This document shows, piece by piece, positions 1 through 7,701 of a stretch of 64,000 nt of DNA (its first letter is position 1; every line of letters starts with the position of its first letter). A program made the position numbers and the translations under genes. The stretch is from Streptomyces sp. NBC_01268 (lineage in GTDB: Bacteria; Actinomycetota; Actinomycetes; Streptomycetales; Streptomycetaceae): NCBI RefSeq assembly GCF_036240795.1, contig NZ_CP108454.1:7872001-7936000 (forward strand). The letters run 5' to 3'. Below the pieces are notes generated by a model. That model was not told the DNA's origin. It searched no databases and was given only the letters and a program-made list of their open reading frames with translations.

Positions 1-562
1 CGCGGCCCAGCGCACCGCGGACCGCGCCCGTGGAGTCCCGCCACCACAGTTCCCGCACCATCTCCGCGGCCGCGCGCACCACGGCGTCCGCCGAGCCGCC
101 GGCCTCCGCGAGGTCGTCGAGGCCCACCTCGGCCAGCCGGGCGTCCTGGACCATGCCGTCGACCAGGAGGGTGACCTCGGTGAGCTCCGCCCCCAGGTCG
201 ACCACGAGCAGCGGGCCGCCGCCCGAGGGGCCGGCGTAGGCCGCCGCGGCACGGGCGCTGTTCACCGAGACGACCCGCGCGGCACCGAGACCGGCCACCA
301 TCCGACGGGTCTCCTCGCGCTCCGCAGGGCCGGCGAGGACCGGGTGGCAGAGCATCACGACGGCGTCGTCCAGCCCCCCGAACGCCGAGTCGACGACCTC
401 GCGGAGGAGGTGCCGGTGCGGGGTCGCGTCGGTGACCCGCCCGCGCCGGACCGGTCCGCTGGGCACGTCCGCGACGACGCCCGCCCCGGGCGCCCACACC
501 CGGGTACGGGAGCTGCCGATGTCCAGGGCGAGTCCGTGAACCGCCTTCTGCGTCGTGCCCAT
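1..562 (-). CDS. MreB/Mbl-like actin-fold protein (3' end outside window)
   Basis: The reading frame starts at ATG 562, preceded by AGGAG eight bases upstream, and runs off the left edge after about 187 codons. The N-terminus ALDIGSSRTRVWAPG matches the phosphate-1 loop of the actin/MreB/Hsp70 fold, and LLVVDLGAELTEVTLL near residue 115 looks like the phosphate-2 loop. Proteins of this kind are often annotated in Streptomyces as rod-shape-determining MreB homologues. Short, divergent MreB relatives are known there, and the body seen here looks compact. Whether it polymerises or is a degenerate actin-like ATPase cannot be decided from this fragment. It points away from the rest of the window and is separated from the end of hmp by about 100 bp. 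Confidence 0.7.
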   Translation of the reverse strand, partial: MGTTQKAVHGLALDIGSSRTRVWAPGAGVVADVPSGPVRRGRVTDATPHRHLLREVVDSAFGGLDDAVVMLCHPVLAGPAEREETRRMVAGLGAARVVSVNSARAAAAYAGPSGGGPLLVVDLGAELTEVTLLVDGMVQDARLAEVGLDDLAEAGGSADAVVRAAAEMVRELWWRDSTGAVRGALGR

Positions 563-665
563 TCGCCCGCTCCTGCCGCTGATCATGAGGTGATTTAGCG
601 GCATCACTATGCAATATCCCGGGCGGAAACGCCATGGCCCATCGGATTGCAGGCGATGCGACCGC

Positions 666-1853
666 TCAGGCCTCGGTGCCCAGCCACAGGTCGGGCCCGA
701 ACACCTCGTAGTGCACGGCCGCCGGGGCGATGCCGCGGGCGAGGAGATCGCCGCGCACGGCGCGCATGAAGGGCAGCGGGCCGCAGAGGTACGCCGTGAC
801 GTCCTCCGGCAGGTCCAGGGTCGAGACCTCGGCCCGGCCCCGCCCCGCCGCTTCGGTGCCCGGCTCCTCGTACCAGAGGTGCAGCGAGCCCTGCGGCAGC
901 GCGTCGACGAGGCGGCGCAGCTCCGCGCGGTGCGCGTGGCTCCCGGGCGTGCGGTCGGCGTGGACCACGGTCACGCGGCGCTGCGAACCGGTGGTCACGA
1001 GGTGGTCGAGCATCGCCAGCATGGGCGTCGAGCCGATGCCGGCAGAGGCCAGCAGTAGCGGTCCGTCGCCCTCGGGCAGGACGAGGTCGCCGAACGGGGC
1101 CGACACGGTGACCCGGCCGCCGACGCCGGCGTGCGCGTGCAGCCAGGACGAGACCTCGCCGGCCGGGTCGCCCTCGACGCGCTTGACGGTGATCCGCCAT
1201 TCGGGTCGGCCGGGCGCGGCGGAGAGGCTGTACTGGCGGATCTGCCGGGCGCCGTCCGGGAGCGTGACCTGGACGCTGACGTACTGGCCGGGCCGGAAGC
1301 CGCCGGTGGGGCGCCCGTCGACATGGCGCAGCACGAGGGAGACGGTGTCGGGGGTCTCGGTGCGGCGCTCCGCGACCTCCATCGGCTGCCACACCTGGCC
1401 CTCCGCGACGCCCTGCTCCTGGTAGAGGCGGGCCTCGATGGCGATGAGGGCGTTGGCCATCAGCCAGTACACCTCGTCCCAGGCGCGGGCGACCTCGGGG
1501 GTCACGGCGTCGCCGAGCACGGACACGATGGCGGCGAAGAGGTGCTCGTGGACCACCTTGTACTGCGCGGAGGTGACGCCGAGCGAGGCGTGCTTGTGGG
1601 CGATCCGGGAGAGCATCACGTCCGGGCGGGCCTCGGGCTGCGCGAGCAGGGCGCCGGCGAAGGCGGCTATGGAGCCGGCCAGGGCCTTGCGCTGGTCGCC
1701 GGTGGCCTGGTTGCCGCGGTTGAAGAGGTCCCGCAGCAGCTCGGGGTGGGCGGCGAACAGCCCCGCGTAGAACCGTTCGGTGATCTCGTCGAGCGCTCCG
1801 CCGACGACGGGGAGGGTGGCTCGGACGACCGGGGTGGCCTGCTCGGACAGCAT
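666..1853 (-). CDS. hmp: Flavohaemoglobin (nitric oxide dioxygenase)
   Basis: The 395-residue product has the full three-domain flavohaemoglobin layout. The globin domain spans about residues 1-140, with B10 Tyr29 in ERFYAGLF and the proximal haem His88 in HKHASLG. A FAD domain follows with RQYSLS at 206-211. The NAD(P)H domain carries AGIGSTP at 271-277. Enzymes of this family oxidise NO to nitrate using O2 and NAD(P)H in the cytoplasm. The ATG start is set by GGAG a few bases upstream. The gene lies directly downstream of an NsrR-type regulator but is separated from it by a hairpin and has its own operator, so the two are probably separate transcripts under the same control. Confidence 0.95.
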   Translation of the reverse strand: MLSEQATPVVRATLPVVGGALDEITERFYAGLFAAHPELLRDLFNRGNQATGDQRKALAGSIAAFAGALLAQPEARPDVMLSRIAHKHASLGVTSAQYKVVHEHLFAAIVSVLGDAVTPEVARAWDEVYWLMANALIAIEARLYQEQGVAEGQVWQPMEVAERRTETPDTVSLVLRHVDGRPTGGFRPGQYVSVQVTLPDGARQIRQYSLSAAPGRPEWRITVKRVEGDPAGEVSSWLHAHAGVGGRVTVSAPFGDLVLPEGDGPLLLASAGIGSTPMLAMLDHLVTTGSQRRVTVVHADRTPGSHAHRAELRRLVDALPQGSLHLWYEEPGTEAAGRGRAEVSTLDLPEDVTAYLCGPLPFMRAVRGDLLARGIAPAAVHYEVFGPDLWLGTEA

Positions 1854-1864
1854 GACGGCTCCAT

Positions 1865-1887
1865 ATCTGGTAGATGATCTGCGTATT
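1865..1887 (-). promoter_or_regulatory. Putative NsrR operator of hmp
   Basis: Reading the minus strand, this is an 11-1-11 imperfect inverted repeat beginning AATACGCAGAT and ending in ATCTACCAGAT across a central C. Six of eleven positions are symmetric. It sits 12-34 bases upstream of the hmp start, next to an AT-rich TTTTAAAT stretch that may be the -10 region. The AATACG half matches the site in front of the regulator gene at 2391-2413. NsrR of Streptomyces coelicolor is known to bind 11-1-11 sites at its own gene and at hmp genes. Confidence 0.65.
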
Positions 1888-1903
1888 TAAAACGATGCGG
1901 AAA

Positions 1904-1922
1904 CCCCGCGTGGTGCGCGGGG
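1904..1922 (-). terminator. Hairpin after nsrR
   Basis: CCCCGCG and CGCGGGG form a perfect 7-bp stem around a 5-base loop, starting seven bases beyond the nsrR stop codon and upstream of the hmp operator. There is no T-tract, which is usual for GC-rich actinobacterial terminators. It suggests that nsrR and hmp are separately transcribed. Confidence 0.55.
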
Positions 1923-1928
1923 GTGCCG

Positions 1929-2375
1929 TCAGTCGGCGGGGCGGCTCACGGACAGGGCGAGGAGCACCGGTCCGGTGGGGGACTCGACCAGCTCCGCGAC
2001 GGTGAGGGGGTCGAGGGTGCGGTAGAACGCCTCCTGTGCCTCGCGCAGCGCGCCGCGCAGCCGGCACGCCGTACGCAGCGGGCACGGTGGATCGCCGTCG
2101 CAGGCGACGACCTCCTCCTCGCCCTCCAGCGTTCGGGCCAGCCAGCCCACCGAGGACCGTCGGCCGAGATCGGTGAGCGTCAGTCCGCCGCCCCGGCCGC
2201 GCCGCGCCTCGACCACGCCGAGGTGTTGGAGGCGCGTGACCACCTTCGCCATGTGGGCGTAGGGGACGGCCATGGAGTCCGCCACCTCGCGCGTGGTGGG
2301 GGTGTCGTCCCGCCCGGAGACCGCCAGACGCATCACGGCACGCAGCGCCAGGTCGGTGAATTTGGTCAACCGCAC
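1929..2375 (-). CDS. nsrR: Rrf2-family nitric-oxide-sensing repressor NsrR
   Basis: This 148-residue Rrf2 protein starts MRLTKFTDLALRAVM, typical of the family, followed by a winged helix with TTREVADSMAVPYAHMAKVV. It has three cysteines, C92, C98 and C104, in a C-x5-C-x5-C pattern. That is the ligand arrangement of the NsrR subgroup that carries a [4Fe-4S] cluster destroyed by NO. The neighbouring hmp gene and two related operators support assignment as NsrR rather than IscR or RsrR. It is likely autoregulated through the 2391-2413 site. Another Rrf2 specificity is possible but less likely given the flavohaemoglobin next door. Confidence 0.88.
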   Translation of the reverse strand: MRLTKFTDLALRAVMRLAVSGRDDTPTTREVADSMAVPYAHMAKVVTRLQHLGVVEARRGRGGGLTLTDLGRRSSVGWLARTLEGEEEVVACDGDPPCPLRTACRLRGALREAQEAFYRTLDPLTVAELVESPTGPVLLALSVSRPAD

Positions 2376-2390
2376 GGAACGACCGTATCA

Positions 2391-2413
2391 AAGGCGTATT
2401 TCCCATACGTATT
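2391..2413 (-). promoter_or_regulatory. Putative NsrR auto-operator
   Basis: An 11-1-11 inverted repeat, AAGGCGTATTT-C-CCATACGTATT on the plus strand, ends 16 bases upstream of the nsrR ATG. Both halves read AA..CGTAT from the outside in, so 7 of 11 positions are symmetric. It overlaps the stop codon of the preceding membrane-protein gene. The shared AATACG half links it to the hmp operator at 1865-1887. Confidence 0.65.
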
Positions 2414-3350
2414 AAGGGTGTGGCTCACGGGTGTGCCGTCCGTGGTGCCGCCACACCCACCAGCCGCCCACCACCATCGACGCCGAGAAGAGAGCGATAC
2501 CGAGGACCGGCCACTGCCGGTCGGCGATCCGGGCGTCCGTGAACGCGACCAGCGTGAGCGCCACCAGCGGAACGATCAGGGACAGCGCGGCCCGCGCCGA
2601 GGCCGCCGCCACCGCAGGGGACAGCCGGCCGCTGCGGCGCGGCAGCCGCGCGCCGGAGTAGAAGAGCGTCGCCCGGTCCGCGACCCGGGCCGTACCGCGG
2701 TAGTACGCGGAGGCCAGGTACGGCAGCCACACCAGCGGGGCCACGAGACCGACCAGGAACACCGCGCCGACCAGCACCCACTGGCCGAGCCGTACGAGAA
2801 GCCCGGTCCCGCCGTCCGAAGGGGTGACGAGTCCGAGCAGCCGTGCCATCCGCATGACCATGTCCCACAGGGCGGCGAACCGCCCCGGCCGTTTCGCGGC
2901 CGGGGCCTGCGGGGCGGCCAGCGCGGCCCGCGCGGCGTCGGTGTCCTCGTACACCCCCTGCAGGACCAGCAGCTCGGCGGTCCGTTCGTCGTCGGTCGGA
3001 TCCCGGCCTTCGAGGGCCGCCAGCTCCAGCATCATCCGCGCCTGCGAGAGGAGCGCCGCGCAGAACGCGACCGGGATGAACACCAGGAACGGCCCGCCCA
3101 CGAACGCACCCTCCGACGTCGCCGCCCGGGTGCCGCGCGCCACGATCCTGGCGCGCAGCCGCTCCGGAGTCTCGTCGGGGTGCCCCGCGCGCAGCCGCTC
3201 CACCGTCCGGCCGGCCCCGTGGCCCAGCCGGCGGGTCGCGAAGTCGGCGAGGAGCTCCGGCAGCCGCCCCGGCTGCGCGCTCGCCGCGCGCAGCAGGGAG
3301 CGGGTGAGTTCCGCGGGCGCCTGGTGCTCCTCGCCGTCCGATCCGGTCAG
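2412..3350 (-). CDS. Multi-pass membrane protein coupled to SHOCT gene
   Basis: The frame has no ATG, GTG or TTG near its apparent beginning. The best start is a CTG at 3350 whose last two bases form part of the TGA stop of the upstream SHOCT gene (CTGA overlap), giving about 312 residues. A GTG further in (TVERL region) is an alternative that would drop about 40 residues. The N-terminal 65 residues are soluble and Arg/Leu-rich. They are followed by a hydrophobic segment (FVGGPFLVFIPVAFCAALL), a charged loop, then two pairs of membrane helices near the C-terminus. I do not recognise a catalytic motif. The coupling suggests co-production with the SHOCT membrane protein, possibly as partners in the cell envelope; function unknown. 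Confidence 0.7.
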   Translation of the reverse strand: MTGSDGEEHQAPAELTRSLLRAASAQPGRLPELLADFATRRLGHGAGRTVERLRAGHPDETPERLRARIVARGTRAATSEGAFVGGPFLVFIPVAFCAALLSQARMMLELAALEGRDPTDDERTAELLVLQGVYEDTDAARAALAAPQAPAAKRPGRFAALWDMVMRMARLLGLVTPSDGGTGLLVRLGQWVLVGAVFLVGLVAPLVWLPYLASAYYRGTARVADRATLFYSGARLPRRSGRLSPAVAAASARAALSLIVPLVALTLVAFTDARIADRQWPVLGIALFSASMVVGGWWVWRHHGRHTREPHP

Positions 3351-3751
3351 GACAGGACCTTGGCCTTCGCCTTCTCGAACTCCTCGTGCGTGATGGCTCC
3401 CTTGTCCTTCAGCTCCGACAGGCGGGCGAGTTCGTCCACGCTGCTGCCCGAGCCGCCGCCCGGCGAGGTTCCCGCGGTCTTGCGGATGTAGTCCTGGAAC
3501 GCCGCCTCGCTGTCCTGGGCCTGCTTGATGTCGCGCTTCCCCATCCCCTTGCCGCGTGCGATGACGTAGATCAGCACGCCCACGTAGGGCAACAGGATGC
3601 AGAGGATCAGCCAGCCCGCCTTGCCCCAGCCGCCGAGTTCGTGGTCGCGGAAGATGTCCGTGATGACCTTGAACAGCAGGAAGAGCCACATGATCCAGAG
3701 GAAGAACCAGAGCATGGTCCAGAAGAGGTTGAGCAGAGGGTAGTCGTCCAT
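3347..3751 (-). CDS. PLDc_N / SHOCT domain membrane protein
   Basis: The 134-residue protein starts at ATG 3751 behind a GGAG site. Two adjacent membrane segments (LNLFWTMLWFFLWIMWLFLL and GWGKAGWLILCILLPYVGVLIYVIARG) form the short PLDc_N module, which is a membrane anchor with no phospholipase activity of its own. A Gly/Ser linker follows. The C-terminal 30 residues (ELARLSELKDKGAITHEEFEKAKAKVLS) are a clear SHOCT domain, a short helical pair of unknown function that usually ends membrane or secreted proteins. Its stop codon overlaps the start of the next membrane-protein gene. Function unknown. Confidence 0.85.
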   Translation of the reverse strand: MDDYPLLNLFWTMLWFFLWIMWLFLLFKVITDIFRDHELGGWGKAGWLILCILLPYVGVLIYVIARGKGMGKRDIKQAQDSEAAFQDYIRKTAGTSPGGGSGSSVDELARLSELKDKGAITHEEFEKAKAKVLS

Positions 3752-3931
3752 GCCTGTACTCCGTTTCCCGCCGACCTCGAACGGCCCGACGTGAAAGCGA
3801 GTCTTGTCGACCCCACGTGGTCCCGCATGTCGTGGCAGCGCCGGGGTGCGGACCGGCTGAGGCCGTGTTCGGATGGGCGGGCACACGCGAACGGCACGCG
3901 CACACGAGGGAATCACATGGGACGCGCGGGC

Positions 3932-4387
3932 TCAGTGCACGCGCGCCCGGAGCGCCGCGAGCGCGCGGTCCGCGTGGGCGCTCATCCGCAGCTCGCTGCG
4001 CACGACCTCCAGTACCTTCCGGTCCTGGTCGATGACGAACGTGACGCGCTTCGTCGGCGCCAGCGAGAAGCCCCGCTTCACCCCGAACCCGTCCCGGACG
4101 GAACCCGTGGGGTCGGAGAGCAGGGGATAGCCGAGCGAGTGGCGTTCGGCGAACTCCTGCTGCCGCTCCACCTCGTCCGTGCTGATGCCGACGGGCCTTG
4201 CCCCCAGCGCGCGGAACTCGCCCGCCAGGTCGCGGAAATGGCAGGCCTCGGCCGTGCACCCCGGAGTGAGGGCGGCCGGGTAGAAGAAGAGGACGACCGG
4301 CCCCTCGGCCAGCAGGCCCGAGAGGGAGCGGGGCGTCCCCGTTTCATCCGGAAGAGTGAAGTCCTCGACGATGTCACCGACGTTCAT
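3932..4387 (-). CDS. Peroxiredoxin, Bcp/PrxQ type
   Basis: This 151-residue thioredoxin-fold peroxidase starts MNVGDIVEDFTLPDETG. The peroxidatic Cys44 lies in TPGCTAEACHF and a second cysteine, Cys49, is five residues later, the spacing typical of the PrxQ/Bcp group with an intramolecular disulfide. Family members reduce hydroperoxides using thioredoxin in the cytoplasm. It is a single-gene unit between the SHOCT operon and the PadR gene. Confidence 0.9.
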   Translation of the reverse strand: MNVGDIVEDFTLPDETGTPRSLSGLLAEGPVVLFFYPAALTPGCTAEACHFRDLAGEFRALGARPVGISTDEVERQQEFAERHSLGYPLLSDPTGSVRDGFGVKRGFSLAPTKRVTFVIDQDRKVLEVVRSELRMSAHADRALAALRARVH

Positions 4388-4421
4388 GCGCAGCGACGCT
4401 ACCGCACGGTAGTCCCAGGCG

Positions 4422-5000
4422 TCATTGGGCCTGGCGCACCCGGGACGAGGCCTCGCGCGCGGTGAGGACCGCGAGGACCCGCTCGCCCCAGCGCACGTTC
4501 TCCTCCTCGAAGGCCCGGCCGCGCATCAGGTTGAGGTACGGGCCGATCCGCTCGGCCTCGCGGAGGTAGGTCTCCTCGTCGCGTCCGTCGAGCAGCCACT
4601 CCCGCAGCCGCTCGTAGCGCGCGATCTTGCCGCGGGCCCACTCCATCCGATCCCGCACGTGCTGCCGCACCGCCGCCGTGTCGCCCTCGTCGCAGGCCTG
4701 CACCTGCACCATGAGCTCGTCGCGTACCGCCGTCGGTTTCGGCGGGTGCGAGGTGTAGGCGACGAGGTCCTCGCGGCCCGTCTCGGTGAGGGTGAACATG
4801 CGCTTGTTGGGGCGTCGTTCCTGCTGCACCACGCGGGCCTCGATCAGGCCGGCCTCGGAGAGCCGGTCCAGCTCCCGGTAGAGCTGCTGCGGCGTGGCCG
4901 CCCAGAAGTTGGCCACGGACACGTCGAAGAGCTTGGCCAGGTCGTATCCGGACGCCTCGCCCTCCAAAAGGGCCGCAAGGACCGCGTGCTTGAGAGACAT
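4422..5000 (-). CDS. PadR-family transcriptional regulator
   Basis: The 192-residue protein begins MSLKHAVLAALLEGEASGYDLAKLF, the PadR winged-helix signature. It continues through QLYRELDRLSEAGLIEARVV and the wing RRPNKRMFTLTETGREDL. The C-terminal half (about residues 95-185) is the helical dimerisation domain of subfamily-2-like PadR proteins. Such repressors usually control a nearby transporter or enzyme and respond to phenolic acids or drugs. The flanking FAD monooxygenase is a possible target but already has a TetR partner, so the regulon is unclear. Confidence 0.88.
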   Translation of the reverse strand: MSLKHAVLAALLEGEASGYDLAKLFDVSVANFWAATPQQLYRELDRLSEAGLIEARVVQQERRPNKRMFTLTETGREDLVAYTSHPPKPTAVRDELMVQVQACDEGDTAAVRQHVRDRMEWARGKIARYERLREWLLDGRDEETYLREAERIGPYLNLMRGRAFEEENVRWGERVLAVLTAREASSRVRQAQ

Positions 5001-5040
5001 CCGGACAAAGTAGCAGTTCGTTCAATAGTTTCCTCCGCAC

Positions 5041-6264
5041 CTATTCACCGGTGAAAGCCCTGGTGAGGGGCGGGGTCCAGTCGGCGTGGCGCAGGATCAT
5101 CCGCAGGGCGACGCCCGACGGGGTCAGGCGCAGGAGGGCGTTGCGCAAAGGTACGGCGAGCGGGTGGGCGAGCTGCTGCCCCATCCGCCCGGCCTGCCGG
5201 GCCGCGGAGGCCACGGCCGTGGTGCGCGGGCGCCGTTCGGCGTCGTACCGGGCGAGCGCGGCCGTCACGCCCGGCTCGGTGTCGAGTGCCGCGGCCAGCA
5301 CCACGGCATCCTCCAGTGCCTGGCAGGCGCCCTGGCCGAGGTTCGGGGTCATGGCGTGAGCGGCGTCTCCGAGGAGTGCCACCCGGCCGGCCGTGAACGA
5401 CGGCAGGGGAGTGGCCAGTTCGGCGATGTCGTGGTGGAGGACGTCCTCGGGCCGGGTCGCGGCGAGGAGGCCGGGGACCGGCGCGTGCCAGTCGGCGAAG
5501 CGCCGCCGCAGCACGGCGAGGGGGTCCTCGTGCCGGACCCCGGCCGGGGAGTTGAGCACCGCGTGCCACTCCGCACGCCCGTCGGCGAAGGCGAGGTGCC
5601 CGAACTCGGCCCCGTGTCCCCAGGTGAGCTCGAAGTCGGTACGCAGTTCCACCGGCCGCTCCGTGATCGCCCGCAGCACCGTCGAACCGCTGTGGACCGG
5701 GCCCGGATGGGCGGGGAACAGGGCGCCGCGCAGGCGGCTGCCGACGCCGTCCGCGGCGACCACGAGATCCGCCTCCGGACACCCGCCCGGATCCCCTTCC
5801 GAGCGGGCGGCGCCCACCGTGTCCGCAGCCCCCGACGTGTACGTCAGCCGCGTCCGGCCGTCCTCCCCGGGCGGCTCCACCCCCGTCACGGTCACTCCCG
5901 TACGTACCGTCCCGGGCGGCAGCGCGCCGCGCAGCAGGCGGTGCAGTTCGGCGCGCGGGAGGCCCACGATGGGGGAGCCGAGGGCGCGTTCGAGGGCCGA
6001 GCCGTCCATCCGGGCGAGCCAGGAGCCGCGCGGGGTGCGGGTGCCTCCCGTGTACTGGCCGCGCCCGGCTGCCCGTACGGCGGCGCCGAGACCCAGGGCG
6101 TCCAGCGCGCGGATGCCGTTCGCCGCGAGGGAGATCCCGGCCCCCGCGTCGGCGAGGGCGGGCGCGCGGTCCACCACCCGCACCTCCCAGCCGATGCCGC
6201 GGAGTCCGACCGCGGCGGCCAGCCCCCCGATGCCCGCGCCGACGACGACGGCGGTGTGTCCCAT
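5041..6264 (-). CDS. FAD-dependent aromatic-type monooxygenase
   Basis: The 407-residue product from ATG 6264 has the group A flavoprotein hydroxylase motifs. These are the dinucleotide-binding GAGIGGLAAAVGLRG (residues 9-23), the DG motif in ADLVVAADGVGSRLRG, and the GD motif in GRVALLGDAAHAMTPNLGQG. Relatives hydroxylate or epoxidise small aromatic, polyketide or antibiotic substrates with NAD(P)H and O2. It is divergent from a TetR gene, and two matching palindromes lie between them, which suggests induction by its substrate. The substrate cannot be predicted. In-frame upstream starts exist but would overlap the operators. Confidence 0.85.
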   Translation of the reverse strand: MGHTAVVVGAGIGGLAAAVGLRGIGWEVRVVDRAPALADAGAGISLAANGIRALDALGLGAAVRAAGRGQYTGGTRTPRGSWLARMDGSALERALGSPIVGLPRAELHRLLRGALPPGTVRTGVTVTGVEPPGEDGRTRLTYTSGAADTVGAARSEGDPGGCPEADLVVAADGVGSRLRGALFPAHPGPVHSGSTVLRAITERPVELRTDFELTWGHGAEFGHLAFADGRAEWHAVLNSPAGVRHEDPLAVLRRRFADWHAPVPGLLAATRPEDVLHHDIAELATPLPSFTAGRVALLGDAAHAMTPNLGQGACQALEDAVVLAAALDTEPGVTAALARYDAERRPRTTAVASAARQAGRMGQQLAHPLAVPLRNALLRLTPSGVALRMILRHADWTPPLTRAFTGE

Positions 6265-6290
6265 GGTGCGCCCCCACTCCCGTACGACGC

Positions 6291-6308
6291 CTTCTACATC
6301 CGTAGAAG
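6291..6308. promoter_or_regulatory. TetR operator copy 1 (CTTCTAC-N4-GTAGAAG)
   Basis: A perfect 7-4-7 inverted repeat, CTTCTAC-ATCC-GTAGAAG, lies 27 bases upstream of the monooxygenase start. It shares its core with the second site at 6333-6350, 42 bp away centre to centre. Confidence 0.7.
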
Positions 6309-6332
6309 GTGATGGCGGGAGCGTAGCGCCGC

Positions 6333-6350
6333 TCTCTACAGGTGTAGAAA
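6333..6350. promoter_or_regulatory. TetR operator copy 2
   Basis: TCTCTAC-AGGT-GTAGAAA is the second copy of the CTAC-N4-GTAG palindrome, with one mismatch in the arms. It ends six bases before the GTG of the TetR gene, so a bound repressor would cover the ribosome binding site and promoter of its own gene. Confidence 0.68.
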
Positions 6351-6356
6351 GAGGGG

Positions 6357-6944
6357 GTGACTTCCGCATCCCCGGCACCCGCCCCCGCCCGCCGCACCCT
6401 GCTCGCCGACGCGGCCCTCGGCGTCCTCGCCGACGCGGGCATGCGCGGCCTCACGCACCGGGCCGTGGACGCCGCCGCCGGGCTGCCGACGGGGACCACC
6501 TCCGCGTACTTCCGCACCAGGTCCGCCCTGCTCACCGGCCTGGTCCTGCGGCTCGTCGAACTGGACCAGGCCGAGCTCCGGGCCGCCGCGGAGAACGCCC
6601 CCGCGCTCCGCACCCCCGCCGATCTGGTCCACGGCCTCGCCCTGCTCGTCGCCGCGCGGACGAGCGGGGAGGGACGGCGCCGCTCCCTGGCCCGCTACGC
6701 CTGCGTCCTGGAGAGCGTGCGCGACCCCGAGCTGCGCGCGATCCTGGTGCCGAGGAGGAATCCCGGGCGCGAGGCGGTACGCAGCTTCCTCGCCGCACAC
6801 GGCGTGACGGACCCCGAGGCACGCACCCTAACCCTGCTCGCCTGCGTGGACGGCCTGGTCCTGGACCGGGTCGTGGCCGCCGGGCGGGCGCCGGGCGCGG
6901 TGCGGGAGGAGATCGAGGGGCTCGTGGCCGCCGCACTCCGCTGA
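6357..6944 (+). CDS. TetR-family repressor, divergent from FAD monooxygenase
   Basis: The 195-residue protein starts at GTG 6357. The N-terminal HTH reads RRTLLADAALGVLADAGMRGLTHRAVDAAAGLPTGTTSAYFRTRSALLTGL, a standard TetR_N domain. The C-terminal helical ligand domain resembles that of repressors with the TetR_C_17/31 type tail, ending EIEGLVAAALR. Divergence from the monooxygenase plus two shared palindromes argues that it represses both genes and releases on binding the enzyme's substrate or product. Confidence 0.88.
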   Translation: MTSASPAPAPARRTLLADAALGVLADAGMRGLTHRAVDAAAGLPTGTTSAYFRTRSALLTGLVLRLVELDQAELRAAAENAPALRTPADLVHGLALLVAARTSGEGRRRSLARYACVLESVRDPELRAILVPRRNPGREAVRSFLAAHGVTDPEARTLTLLACVDGLVLDRVVAAGRAPGAVREEIEGLVAAALR

Positions 6945-7067
6945 CGTGCGGCCGAATGGCTGTCCGTCGCGGTGCGACGCGGCCGGTGGCGGGAGAAGCT
7001 GCACTATCCGAAGGCCGCCCCGGTCAACGCCCCCGCCGACCTGACGTCCGCAATGGAGCAAGCCCCG

Positions 7068-7553
7068 ATGGACAGCAACGCGTTCGTCTACACGACGTAC
7101 ATCCGCACCACACCCGACGAGCTGTGGGCGGCGCTGACCGAGCCCGAACTCACCCGCCGCTACTGGGGCGTGGCCTTCGAGACCGACTGGGCCGCCGGTT
7201 CCGCCATGGTCTGGGACGAGAACGGCCGCAGGACCAGCGACCCCGAGCAGGTCGTCCTCGACGCCGAGCCCGGCCGCCGCCTCGCCTACACCTGGCACAC
7301 CTTCACCCCCGCCTGGGCCGAGGCCGTCCGGATCGACCCGGAGGTCTACGCCCGCCTGGCCGGGGAGCGCCGCTCCAAGGTGACGTTCGGGATCGAGCCC
7401 GCCGGGGACATGGTGAAGCTCACCGTCGTCCACGACGACCTGGAGCCCGACGGCACGATCCGCGGCCTGGTGGGCGAGGGCTGGCCCGCCCTCATCTCCA
7501 GCCTGAAGTCCCTCCTGGAGACGGGTGAGGAACTGCCGGAGGTCCCACGCTGA
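7068..7553 (+). CDS. SRPBCC (AHSA1-type) domain protein
   Basis: The start at ATG 7068 is preceded by GGAG at the right distance; a second ATG at 7053 is possible. The 161-residue product contains an AHSA1-like START fold: FVYTTYIRTTPDELWAALTEPELTRRYWG at the front, ending with a long C-terminal helix (GWPALISSLKSLLETGEELP). Such proteins bind hydrophobic ligands, and many actinobacterial ones sit beside ArsR regulators, but none is present here. Function unknown beyond ligand binding. Confidence 0.85.
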   Translation: MDSNAFVYTTYIRTTPDELWAALTEPELTRRYWGVAFETDWAAGSAMVWDENGRRTSDPEQVVLDAEPGRRLAYTWHTFTPAWAEAVRIDPEVYARLAGERRSKVTFGIEPAGDMVKLTVVHDDLEPDGTIRGLVGEGWPALISSLKSLLETGEELPEVPR

Positions 7554-7701
7554 GCCCGGGCACTCCGCCCGTCCGCCGGCTCCTCGCCCACCAGTCGGCC
7601 CTCGGGCGTTCGCCCGTCCGCCGCGCCACCGGTCGTGACCAGGTGCCGCGGTCCCGTGGAATTCCCCCGAACGGCCCAGCGTGACGCGCTAGCGTGCGCG
7701 C

